Of a stretch of DNA of 46,426 nt, positions 1 to 8,451 are shown one piece after another (positions within the stretch are counted from its first letter, which is position 1; the number at the start of each line of letters is the position of its first letter). The translations under genes were made by a program, and so were the position numbers. This DNA comes from Spirochaetales bacterium (GTDB lineage: Bacteria; Spirochaetota; JAAYUW01). Below the pieces are notes generated by a model that was not told where the DNA came from, ran no database searches, and saw nothing but the letters and a program-made list of their open reading frames with translations. The stretch lies in the NCBI GenBank assembly GCA_012797605.1, contig JAAZOT010000049.1:1-46426 (forward strand), in the 5' to 3' direction.

Positions 1-16
1 GCAGATAAAATAGTCA

Positions 17-136
17 AGCCTGGTGACCATAGCACCGTGGAAACACCTGATCCCATCCCGAACTCAGAAGTTAAGCACGGTAGCGCCTATGATACTGCAA
101 GGGAGACCTTGTGGAAAAGTCGGTCGTTGCCAGGCT
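17..136 (+). rRNA. rrf: 5S ribosomal RNA
   Basis: Canonical 5S core (accgtggaaacacctgatcccatcccgaactcagaagttaagc) with terminal stem gcctgg...ccaggc, followed by a T-run. Confidence 0.95.
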
Positions 137-458
137 TTTTTGATTTAAATCAATAGATAAATTTAAAAATAGATTTGATTAAAATAAGATTTATAGTCAA
201 CTAGAAAAATTAAAAGTGAAAATATTACAAATAATTAAAAGAAATATTGCGATAAATAGACAATTAATGTAAGAAAATTAATTTATGAATTATGGATAAA
301 AATTTTTTCTATAAAAAAATAAAAAGCTAAAAATAAAAGTTAATATTAAAGATTATATTAATGCTAAGATTAAATTAATTATTGAAGATATAATTAAATT
401 AGCCAAAAAAATGCAAAATAAATTAAAATATAAATTATAAAAACTATTATTAATTTAT

Positions 459-1544
459 TTATTTTGATACTATAAAGATATTTCCATCAGCATCAATATC
501 AATATTAGGTGAAGAATTAAAATTATCTTTATAAATCTGATTTGTTAACAATTTTAAAAACGGAATGGATCTTTTACTTAAATCAAGTCTTGGGTTTTTA
601 CTTGATAGATCAATTGGAATTATTTTTCCTCTTAGGAATTGATTGGTATTTAAATCATAATTACATTGAAAAATAGAAGAAAGTGAAAGTTCACCTTTTA
701 CAGACAAACCACCAGAAACAACGAAATTTCCTAGGGAATATGCTATGAATTTTCCTTTATACAATTCAAATCCTCTAAGTATATGAGGTCCTGAACCTAA
801 AACTAAATCAGCTCCTGCATCAATTACTGCATGAGCAAAAGCAAAGATATTACCCCTATTTTCATTTCCAAAATATTCTGTTTTATTATAAACAAATTTT
901 GCATTTTGACCCTCAGTTCCTCCATGAAAGAAGACGATAACAAAATCATTATCTTCTTTTACCTTTTTAACAAAATAAGAAGAAAAATTGATATCCCTTA
1001 AATCATTAAATTTTGAACTATAATAAAACCCTATTATAGCAATTTTTTTGTTACCTCGGATAAACTTTGTGACATTATTTTTTAATCCTATTGGTTCTAT
1101 TTGAACTTTTTTTAAGTAGTTCAAAGTGTCATTAAATCCTTTCTCACCATAATCGAAAGAATGATTATTCGAAACTAAGACTCCATGAAAATTCAAGTAC
1201 TTCAATATTTTTGGTGTAATTTCTGGTGAAAATTTAAATGCGAACATTTTTGAAGAGGAACTATTTTTTGTTGAAACTGTTGAGTTTGTTATAGGACCTT
1301 CGAGATTCCCAAGATTTAAATCTGAATTAAAATAATTTATAAGTTCTGAAAAATGATTTTGCCAATTTTCAAGATAATAAGGGAAAACCATATCTCCAAC
1401 AGCAGTAATTGAAATAACTTCGCTCGACTGTAATGAAGAGGAACAAAAAATAAGTGTAAAACAAATTAATAAGAACATCCCTATTAAAAATTTGACTTTT
1501 TTAATATCTGAATAGTTGCAATTTTGCTTATTTTTGTACAACAT
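459..1544 (-). CDS. CapA-family (poly-gamma-glutamate synthesis-like) metallophosphatase, secreted or lipoprotein
   Basis: Motifs ITAVGDMVF, LGNLEGPIT, NNHSFDYG and VIVFFHGGTEG; N-terminal hydrophobic segment; RBS aaagga upstream of ATG. Confidence 0.85.
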   Translation of the reverse strand: MLYKNKQNCNYSDIKKVKFLIGMFLLICFTLIFCSSSLQSSEVISITAVGDMVFPYYLENWQNHFSELINYFNSDLNLGNLEGPITNSTVSTKNSSSSKMFAFKFSPEITPKILKYLNFHGVLVSNNHSFDYGEKGFNDTLNYLKKVQIEPIGLKNNVTKFIRGNKKIAIIGFYYSSKFNDLRDINFSSYFVKKVKEDNDFVIVFFHGGTEGQNAKFVYNKTEYFGNENRGNIFAFAHAVIDAGADLVLGSGPHILRGFELYKGKFIAYSLGNFVVSGGLSVKGELSLSSIFQCNYDLNTNQFLRGKIIPIDLSSKNPRLDLSKRSIPFLKLLTNQIYKDNFNSSPNIDIDADGNIFIVSK

Positions 1545-1679
1545 AGTAGTCCTTTGTTAATATCATATATATTTATTCAATTAAGACAATTTAAGTAAAT
1601 AGAATTTTATTTTTAATCAATACAAAAAAGATAATTATTGATAATTATGGCGTATAAAATCAATAAAATCAATGAAAAT

Positions 1680-1707
1680 TTGACAATTAAAGAATTTTAA
1701 ATAAAAT
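1680..1707 (+). promoter_or_regulatory. Putative sigma70-type promoter for the hydrogenase-like operon (TTGACA, 16 bp, TAAAAT)
   Basis: TTGACA at 1680-1685 and TAAAAT at 1702-1707, upstream of the first gene of the operon. Confidence 0.5.
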
Positions 1708-1822
1708 AAAAAAAATTATTAAAATTATAATTCTATTTTTTAATATTTCGAAATACAATATTGAGAGTTTTATTGGAGTAGTAAATATATTTCAATTATT
1801 CAAGATAAAAGGGGATATTTTA

Positions 1823-3325
1823 ATGGAATGGTGTACTGCTCAAAACCAGGTGATCCGTTCAAGAAATGAAATACCTTATAGAGAATTAAATGAATTTCAA
1901 AAAGAAATTTCAGATTATTTAGATAGAAATTTTAGATTGATAGCATTTGATGTTATTAACTTAAAAGAAAATGAAGATAAAAATATTAGAAATTTAATAG
2001 CTATTTTATCAAATGATGATCATTCAAACTTAAAAGTTGCTACAACAGAAATAGATATTAGAGAAAAAGTACCATCTCTTTCATTAAAATATCCTTCTTT
2101 TGCTATATTTGAAAGGATTTTAGCAGAAGAACATGGTATAGATTTCAAAGAGCATCCATATTTAAAACCTATGAGAGATATTAATTTTCCATTTATCTAT
2201 CCTTTATCTAAAGAACTTCATCAAGTTGGAGTGGGACCTGTTCATGCTGGTATAATTGAACCTGGTCATTTTAGATTCACATGCGAAGGAGAAAAAGTAT
2301 TATCTTTAGAAATTTCATTGGGTTATCAAAAAAGGGGAGTAAAACAGCTTTTATTAAAGTATCTTAAGGAAAAACAACCATTGACCAAAATATTTGCATT
2401 AGCAGAAAGTATTGTGGGTGATTCATCTGTTGCTTATGCTCATCTTTTTTCTATAATTATCGAATCCCTCGCTAATATTTTTCCAGATAAAAGAGATCTC
2501 GCTATAAGGGGTATCTTTTCTGAGATGGAAAGAATAGCAATGCATATTGCAGATTTATCTGCTATAGCAAATGATGTCGCTTATTTATCTACTTCTGCAT
2601 TTTTACAAGCATTAAGAACACAAATTATCAACAATCTTCTTGCTATTTGTGGCAGCAGATTTGGAAGAAATTTTTTTGGTATAGGTACAAATAGATTAGA
2701 TTTTGATGCTGATACCATAGAAAATATGAGAAAAAATCTCATAGATGTTCGCAATTCTTTTATAAATATTTGTGATGATTTTTTTTCAAATGCAATGATT
2801 ATCGCTAGGCTGGAAAATACTTCTATATTTACTAAAGAATATGCAAAAATTTTAGGTCAGGTTGGAATATCTGCAAAAGCTTCTGGGCTTCCGATAGATG
2901 CAAGATCAAATCATCCTTATGGTATTTATAGAAATTTCCCAATTTATCCTTACACATTAAAAAATGGAGATGTTTATTCTAGAGCTTTTATTAGATACAT
3001 TGAGGTTCAGCAATCTATTAAATTCATACTTGAGGTATTAGATTACTTCCCAGTAAAAGAGAAAAATGATTTTGATAAACCTATTTTAAAAATGCCAGAA
3101 CTTATGAAAGATTCTTTTTGTATTAATATTGTAGAAGGCTTTAGAGGAGAGATAGCATCATTTGTCACGACAGACTCTAAAAAAGATATCTTAGATATAA
3201 TAATAGTAGATCCATCTGTTCACAATTGGTATGGATTATCAGTTGCCATGAGAAATTCAGCAATTTCTGATTTTCCAGTGACAAATAAGAGTTTTAATCT
3301 CTCATATTGTGGGAATGATATGTAA
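1823..3325 (+). CDS. Energy-converting-hydrogenase-like large subunit (NuoC/NuoD-fused, HycE/HyfG family) lacking the NiFe-binding cysteines
   Basis: NuoC-like N-terminus and NuoD/HycE-like core (GPVHAGIIEPGHFRF, YQKRGVKQLL). CxxC motifs replaced by ESIVGDSSVAYAH and DPSVHNWYG. Confidence 0.85.
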   Translation: MEWCTAQNQVIRSRNEIPYRELNEFQKEISDYLDRNFRLIAFDVINLKENEDKNIRNLIAILSNDDHSNLKVATTEIDIREKVPSLSLKYPSFAIFERILAEEHGIDFKEHPYLKPMRDINFPFIYPLSKELHQVGVGPVHAGIIEPGHFRFTCEGEKVLSLEISLGYQKRGVKQLLLKYLKEKQPLTKIFALAESIVGDSSVAYAHLFSIIIESLANIFPDKRDLAIRGIFSEMERIAMHIADLSAIANDVAYLSTSAFLQALRTQIINNLLAICGSRFGRNFFGIGTNRLDFDADTIENMRKNLIDVRNSFINICDDFFSNAMIIARLENTSIFTKEYAKILGQVGISAKASGLPIDARSNHPYGIYRNFPIYPYTLKNGDVYSRAFIRYIEVQQSIKFILEVLDYFPVKEKNDFDKPILKMPELMKDSFCINIVEGFRGEIASFVTTDSKKDILDIIIVDPSVHNWYGLSVAMRNSAISDFPVTNKSFNLSYCGNDM

Positions 3326-3348
3326 GTAATTAAAAGGAAGGGATAAAA

Positions 3349-4119
3349 ATGTCTTCTTTATTTAAATCAAGGTTAAAGCATGGTTATCAAGCAATAAAAT
3401 CTGTTGAGCAGGCAAAGATAAATGAAAGATATAGGGGTTTTCCAAAAATACTTACAGATATTACATCAGAAGAATTGATGAGAAAACTAGTATCAATTTG
3501 TCCTACCGAAGCTATTAATAATAATCCACTTTCCATAGATCTTGGGAAGTGCATATTTTGTGGAGCATGTGAAGATTTCATAGAAGATAGTCCAATAAAA
3601 TTTACTAACAATCATAAAATCTTTGCCTTTAATAGAGAACAACTTATTGTCACTTCTGAAATAGATCAAGATTATTTTAAAAGACTTAAACCAAATATAG
3701 AGATAGAAAAACTATTTAAAAGATCCTTTAAAATAAGAAATGTAAGTGCTGGTGGCTGTAATGGGTGTGAGCTTGAACTTTCAGCATCCTTTAATGTAAA
3801 TTTTGATGCTGCAAGATTTGGTATAGATATTGTTGCCTCCCCAAGGCATGCAGATGCAATGGTTATAACTGGTCCTATAACTAAAAATATGCAAATTGCT
3901 ACATTAAGAACTTGGGAAGCAATGGCAGAGCCAAAGGTATGTATTTTATTTGGTAGTTGTGCAATAAGTGGAGGTATTTTTCATCAATCTAATGAACTTG
4001 CAAGAGAAATTCTAAGCAATTTTAACACATTATTATATATACCTGGATGCCCTGTTCATCCATTGACATTTATTGCAGCTGTAAAAAGATTGATTGGTTG
4101 GGGGGATGATGAACCTTAG
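3349..4119 (+). CDS. Hydrogenase-like small subunit (NuoB/HycG family) with N-terminal ferredoxin domain
   Basis: GGCNGCELE, GSCAISGG and PGCPVHP (proximal 4Fe4S ligands); N-terminal CPTEAI and CIFCGAC ferredoxin motifs. Confidence 0.88.
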   Translation: MSSLFKSRLKHGYQAIKSVEQAKINERYRGFPKILTDITSEELMRKLVSICPTEAINNNPLSIDLGKCIFCGACEDFIEDSPIKFTNNHKIFAFNREQLIVTSEIDQDYFKRLKPNIEIEKLFKRSFKIRNVSAGGCNGCELELSASFNVNFDAARFGIDIVASPRHADAMVITGPITKNMQIATLRTWEAMAEPKVCILFGSCAISGGIFHQSNELAREILSNFNTLLYIPGCPVHPLTFIAAVKRLIGWGDDEP

Positions 4120-4771
4120 TGTAGTAGAAGTCGCAGATTTACTTCAAATTCCAAAATCAAAAATACTAAAACTTGCTGAAACCTCAAAAATTCCTGCATA
4201 CAAGATAAATGGACAGTATTTATTCTCATTATCTGAACTAATTGAATGGTCCCTAATAAATCATAATTATATTTTCCCTCAAATGGTCGAACATGCATTA
4301 AATGAATTTAATATGAACTTCATTGTTTTATTTGAAAGAGGAAACCTTGTCTATGATATAGTAAATTCTATTAGCCCAAAGGAATATGATAATCTTATGA
4401 AAAATATTGCTATACCTCAAAGCACTAGGTTAGAAGATATAGAAAGAACATTAAAAGTTAAAAATAGTTTAACAATAGCTTGTTTGAAAACATCTTATGC
4501 TGCTTTACATCCAAGAAATCCATTATTTTGTCTTCATAAAGAGGAATCGATTTCAATCGTAAATTTTCAGAAATCTTTTGAAATTGATGATACAAGAAGA
4601 TCAAAAGTCAATACAGTATTTATAAATTTCAATGCTAATGCTGCAAGACATTTGCTTTGTCGACTTATAATATCTTATCTATGTCAAAGTATAGATATGG
4701 CAATATTATTAGAAAAAAAAGAAGAAAAAAATAAATTTATCGATCTTGCTAAACAAATTATAAATAAATGA
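4109..4771 (+). CDS. HTH (MerR/excisionase-type) plus PTS EIIA-like domain protein
   Basis: N-terminal LSVVEVADLLQIPKSKILKLAETSKIPAYKINGQYLFSLSELIEW; C-terminal EIIA-like region with ALHPRNP and a VNTVFINFNANAARHLLCRLIISYL pattern. ORF track starts at TTG 4094; ATG 4106/4109 is likelier. Confidence 0.65.
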   Translation: MNLSVVEVADLLQIPKSKILKLAETSKIPAYKINGQYLFSLSELIEWSLINHNYIFPQMVEHALNEFNMNFIVLFERGNLVYDIVNSISPKEYDNLMKNIAIPQSTRLEDIERTLKVKNSLTIACLKTSYAALHPRNPLFCLHKEESISIVNFQKSFEIDDTRRSKVNTVFINFNANAARHLLCRLIISYLCQSIDMAILLEKKEEKNKFIDLAKQIINK

Positions 4772-4805
4772 AAACCGAAGTTTAATATATTTGCAAGGAA
4801 TAAAG

Positions 4806-6866
4806 ATGATAATTTTTTATTTTAGTATAATTATCCTAATTTTTGGAACATTTGTATCTTTTTTATTCAAAAAAAATATAAAACTTATTATTTTTAGCGG
4901 ATTTCTCATATTGACTTCACTTATATTTTTGGTTATTTCCTCCATTAATTTTATAAACAATAATTTCCCCACATTAAACTTCTTAAATTTAAATCGGCTA
5001 ATTAGCCAAACAAATACTGGAAATTTAGACTACTTTTCAATATTTTCTAATTTAAATTTTGAAATAACCAGTATTGGTTTGTTTTTCATATTTGTTTTAT
5101 CGGTAGTATCTTTTTGTATAGCTCTATATATGCCTTATTATATAAGATCACATCTTATCAATCAACCTCAACTAAATTTTCATCTATTCAATTTCTCGCT
5201 ACTTCTATCTTCTATAGTTTTACTTCTTCTTACTTCAAATTTACTTATTTTTCTAATATTATGGGAAATTATGGGAATTTCTTCATTCTTCTGTATATTC
5301 TTCGATGGTCAGAAATCCAAAACTATAAATGCAGCTATTTTGTACATAGTTATGATGCATATAAGCTTCTTGTTAATATTAATTGGGACAATAATATGTT
5401 ATAATCATGTCGGCTCTTTTTCTTTTGAAAAAATCCAGCTTTATTTTCAACAAGCAAATAGTTTGGATTTAAATACTGACTTAAATAAAGTAAAACTATT
5501 GCTATTCTCTATTTTTACAGTCGGTTTTATTATAAAACTTGGTATATTCCCTTTTCATTTTTGGCTTCCTGAAGCCCACCCAGCTTCACCTTCTCATATT
5601 TCGTCTTTTATGTCCTCTATAGTTATAAAAACTGGGATTTATGGTCTATTTATAACATTAAATTTAATTGGTCTACCTACATTAACTTTTGCAAAAATTA
5701 TAATTTTTATAGGTCTTATTTCTGCGCTCATTGGAATAATTAATGCTGCTTCTCAGACACAGATAAAGAAGTTTTTAGCATATTCATCTGTAGAAAACGC
5801 TGGAATTTTATTGTTTTTATTTGGTTCTTCAATCTATGGCTTAATTAACAATAGTTTCTTTTTGTATTTATCTTCCCTTTTAGCAATTTTTATATATTTA
5901 TTGAATCATGCTTTTTCTAAATCCTCTGCATTTTTAAGTGCTGGTGTTATTATTAATGAAACCAAAAATGATGATTTAAACTTGCTCGGGGGGCTTGTTC
6001 ACTATTATAAAGACTTGACAGGAGCCAATTTAATTTCAAGCATTTCATTATCCGCACTTCCACCTTTTGGAAATTTCATAGGCGAACTTCTTATTCTAAT
6101 CGCTTACGCAAATTATATAACTAATTATGGCTTTTCTATCATACCTTTTTTTGTATTTTTATTTATAGGTTTGATAGGTAGTATAACTCTTCTAGGATTC
6201 ACCAAATATTTTGCTACTGGATTCTTAGGTAAATTTAGAGGAAAAAGCGACATAAAAAAAAGAAAACTTGATGTTTTTTTAACCTTTTCCTTATATATAC
6301 AATTGATATTTGCATTGATTTTTTCTTCCAGCTTTTTTTATAACTTCTATTTCAAAATAATTAAAGATCTTTCAGAAAAATTTTCTTTTTTAAGTGGAAA
6401 TTTTATTCTTGAAGCAGAAATGTTAGCTATTAATAAGATATTTAATTCATTTTATAAAATCACTATTCTTTTTCTGGCCCTTTTTATAGTGTTTTGGCTA
6501 TTATATAGTCTTATAAAATTAAAGAGAGAAAAAACATGGAGTTGTGGATTCATTTCAAAATCGAATGATAATTTTCAGTATACGGCCAATTCATTTGTTG
6601 AACCTTATATATCTGTTTTCAAACCTTTAGTAGGTATAAAAGTCAAGAAGAAAGAAAAAGAAATGGTTTTTATAGAAGATTCATATATTGAAACAGAACA
6701 TCAAGATATAGTTCAAAAAAATTTTATTAATCCTATAATTGAAAAAATTAATTATTTCTTTGAAAAATTATCATTTATTCAAAGTGGCAGGACACAAGAC
6801 TATATACTTTATGGTTTGATTTTTCTCATAATAATAATCATAATAACTCTTATAAGGTATATATAA
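4806..6866 (+). CDS. Proton-conducting antiporter-like membrane subunit (HyfB/NuoL-like)
   Basis: LWEIMGISSFF, KLGIFPFHFWLPEAHPASPSHISS; polytopic; C-terminal hydrophobic segment. ATG 4806 preceded by aaggaa; track start TTG 4791 less likely. Confidence 0.88.
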   Translation: MIIFYFSIIILIFGTFVSFLFKKNIKLIIFSGFLILTSLIFLVISSINFINNNFPTLNFLNLNRLISQTNTGNLDYFSIFSNLNFEITSIGLFFIFVLSVVSFCIALYMPYYIRSHLINQPQLNFHLFNFSLLLSSIVLLLLTSNLLIFLILWEIMGISSFFCIFFDGQKSKTINAAILYIVMMHISFLLILIGTIICYNHVGSFSFEKIQLYFQQANSLDLNTDLNKVKLLLFSIFTVGFIIKLGIFPFHFWLPEAHPASPSHISSFMSSIVIKTGIYGLFITLNLIGLPTLTFAKIIIFIGLISALIGIINAASQTQIKKFLAYSSVENAGILLFLFGSSIYGLINNSFFLYLSSLLAIFIYLLNHAFSKSSAFLSAGVIINETKNDDLNLLGGLVHYYKDLTGANLISSISLSALPPFGNFIGELLILIAYANYITNYGFSIIPFFVFLFIGLIGSITLLGFTKYFATGFLGKFRGKSDIKKRKLDVFLTFSLYIQLIFALIFSSSFFYNFYFKIIKDLSEKFSFLSGNFILEAEMLAINKIFNSFYKITILFLALFIVFWLLYSLIKLKREKTWSCGFISKSNDNFQYTANSFVEPYISVFKPLVGIKVKKKEKEMVFIEDSYIETEHQDIVQKNFINPIIEKINYFFEKLSFIQSGRTQDYILYGLIFLIIIIIITLIRYI

Positions 6867-6867
6867 A

Positions 6868-7800
6868 GTGGAGGAAAGGTTGAAAGAATTTATTTATTTT
6901 TTATTAAAAATAATTTTGATAATTTTTAGCCCTCCTTTAATGATAGGCATAATAAATAGAGTAAAAGCAATTTGGGCTGGTAAATATGGTCAAAGTATCT
7001 TACAACCGTTTTATGATATAATCAAACTTCTAAGAAAAAAAACAATTCGTAGTAATACATCCAGCTTTGTTACGACATTTGCACTACCTTTACAGTTCGT
7101 TTCCAATCTCATAGCTCTTTTATTAATCCCTTTTGGTAAAATAAAACCATTTATATCATTTGAAGGAGACTTTTTTTTCTTCATTGGGCTTTTAGGATTA
7201 TCTACATTCTGTCAGATAATTATGGCAATGGAATCAGCTGGTTCTTTTCAGGGAATGGGCGCAAGTAGAGAAATCAATTTTTCAATTTTTATAGAACCTG
7301 CTATTATTCTTCTATTTAGCTCAATGATATTTTATACTAAAAGTTATTCGATGAATAAAATGTTAATGGAATTTGGATTTTTATCTTTAGAAAAGATAAT
7401 GGTAGGAGTAATCCTTGGAATTTCATTCTTCTTATTGATATTGATTGAAGGTAAAAGAATTCCGATAGATGATCCTGCAACTCACTTAGAACTCACTATG
7501 ATACATGAAGCCATGATTCTAGATTTGAGTGGGAAAGATTTGGCTATAGCTATATATTCTGGTTATTTAAGAATATTTATCTTTTCTTTAATAACATCAA
7601 ATATATTTATTCCTACATTTATTTCAACCAATTTAAGCATATTGTTTTTGATTTTAATAATAATGTTTATATCAATAGTTGTTGGTGCTATTGAATCTTT
7701 ATTTCCAAGAGTCAGGATGAATCATATACCAGATTTTATGCTTCTAGTTTTATCTTTAAGTGTCATAATAATAGCCTTGATGTTTACAATGAATACTTAA
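6868..7800 (+). CDS. NuoH/HyfC-like membrane subunit
   Basis: IWAGKYGQSILQPFYDIIKLL, SAGSFQGMGASREINFSIFIEPA, LIEGKRIPIDDPATHLELTMIHEAM. Confidence 0.9.
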   Translation: MEERLKEFIYFLLKIILIIFSPPLMIGIINRVKAIWAGKYGQSILQPFYDIIKLLRKKTIRSNTSSFVTTFALPLQFVSNLIALLLIPFGKIKPFISFEGDFFFFIGLLGLSTFCQIIMAMESAGSFQGMGASREINFSIFIEPAIILLFSSMIFYTKSYSMNKMLMEFGFLSLEKIMVGVILGISFFLLILIEGKRIPIDDPATHLELTMIHEAMILDLSGKDLAIAIYSGYLRIFIFSLITSNIFIPTFISTNLSILFLILIIMFISIVVGAIESLFPRVRMNHIPDFMLLVLSLSVIIIALMFTMNT

Positions 7801-7812
7801 AAGGAATTCAAA

Positions 7813-8451
7813 ATGATAGAAGTTCTTTTAATAATTTTTAGCATCTCTCTTTTGGCTCTTTCATTAACCACAATGGTAGATTCATATGTAAGAAACTTGA
7901 TATACCAAGCAATAATTATATTTTTCATAACTTTATTTAATCATGAGGCTAAAAATCTAGGTACTGTAATTTTTATACTACTTGAAACCTTAATTATCAA
8001 AGGAATACTTGTCCCATACATTCTTTTTAGAAATATTAAAGAAAATGAAATAGTTAGAGAAGTTCAACCAAATACACCTCAGTACCTTTCGATTCTTTTA
8101 ATGTCCTTAATCTTGATCTTTGGTTTTGTCATTACATTCTGGTTTAATAAACATATCAATAATGTCAATTCAATGCAATTTGGTATATCTATATCGACGA
8201 TTCTTGCTGGTTTGTTTTTAATATTGGTAAGAAAACAACTTATAACTCATGTAATAGGATATATGGTGATTGAAAACGGAACTTTTTTACTCTCTTTGAC
8301 TGTTATCAAAAACCTTCCTTTACTTGTCGCTTTAGGAATTTCACTTGATATATTGATGGGAATCCTTCTAGCTGGAATTCTTATAAATCATATTAAAACA
8401 GAGTTTAATAAGGAAGAAGGGATAGATAGTCTTACTTCCTTGAAGGATTAA
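7813..8451 (+). CDS. HyfE-like membrane subunit
   Basis: Position in operon; VIGYMVIENGTFLLSLTV, typical of HyfE/NuoK-like proteins. Confidence 0.78.
   Translation: MIEVLLIIFSISLLALSLTTMVDSYVRNLIYQAIIIFFITLFNHEAKNLGTVIFILLETLIIKGILVPYILFRNIKENEIVREVQPNTPQYLSILLMSLILIFGFVITFWFNKHINNVNSMQFGISISTILAGLFLILVRKQLITHVIGYMVIENGTFLLSLTVIKNLPLLVALGISLDILMGILLAGILINHIKTEFNKEEGIDSLTSLKD

Noticed and set aside
138-458. AT-rich spacer after 5S rRNA with weak inverted repeats (e.g. TTAATTAT...ATAATTAA)
   Set aside because: Extreme AT content makes such repeats expected by chance; no ORF, tRNA or clear RNA fold seen.
3387-3611. Antisense ORF in the small-subunit gene
   Set aside because: Antisense to a conserved CDS with no recognisable motifs.
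5114-5404. ORF of 96 aa within the HyfB-like gene
   Set aside because: Alternative-frame ORF inside a clearly coding membrane protein gene; low-complexity composition.
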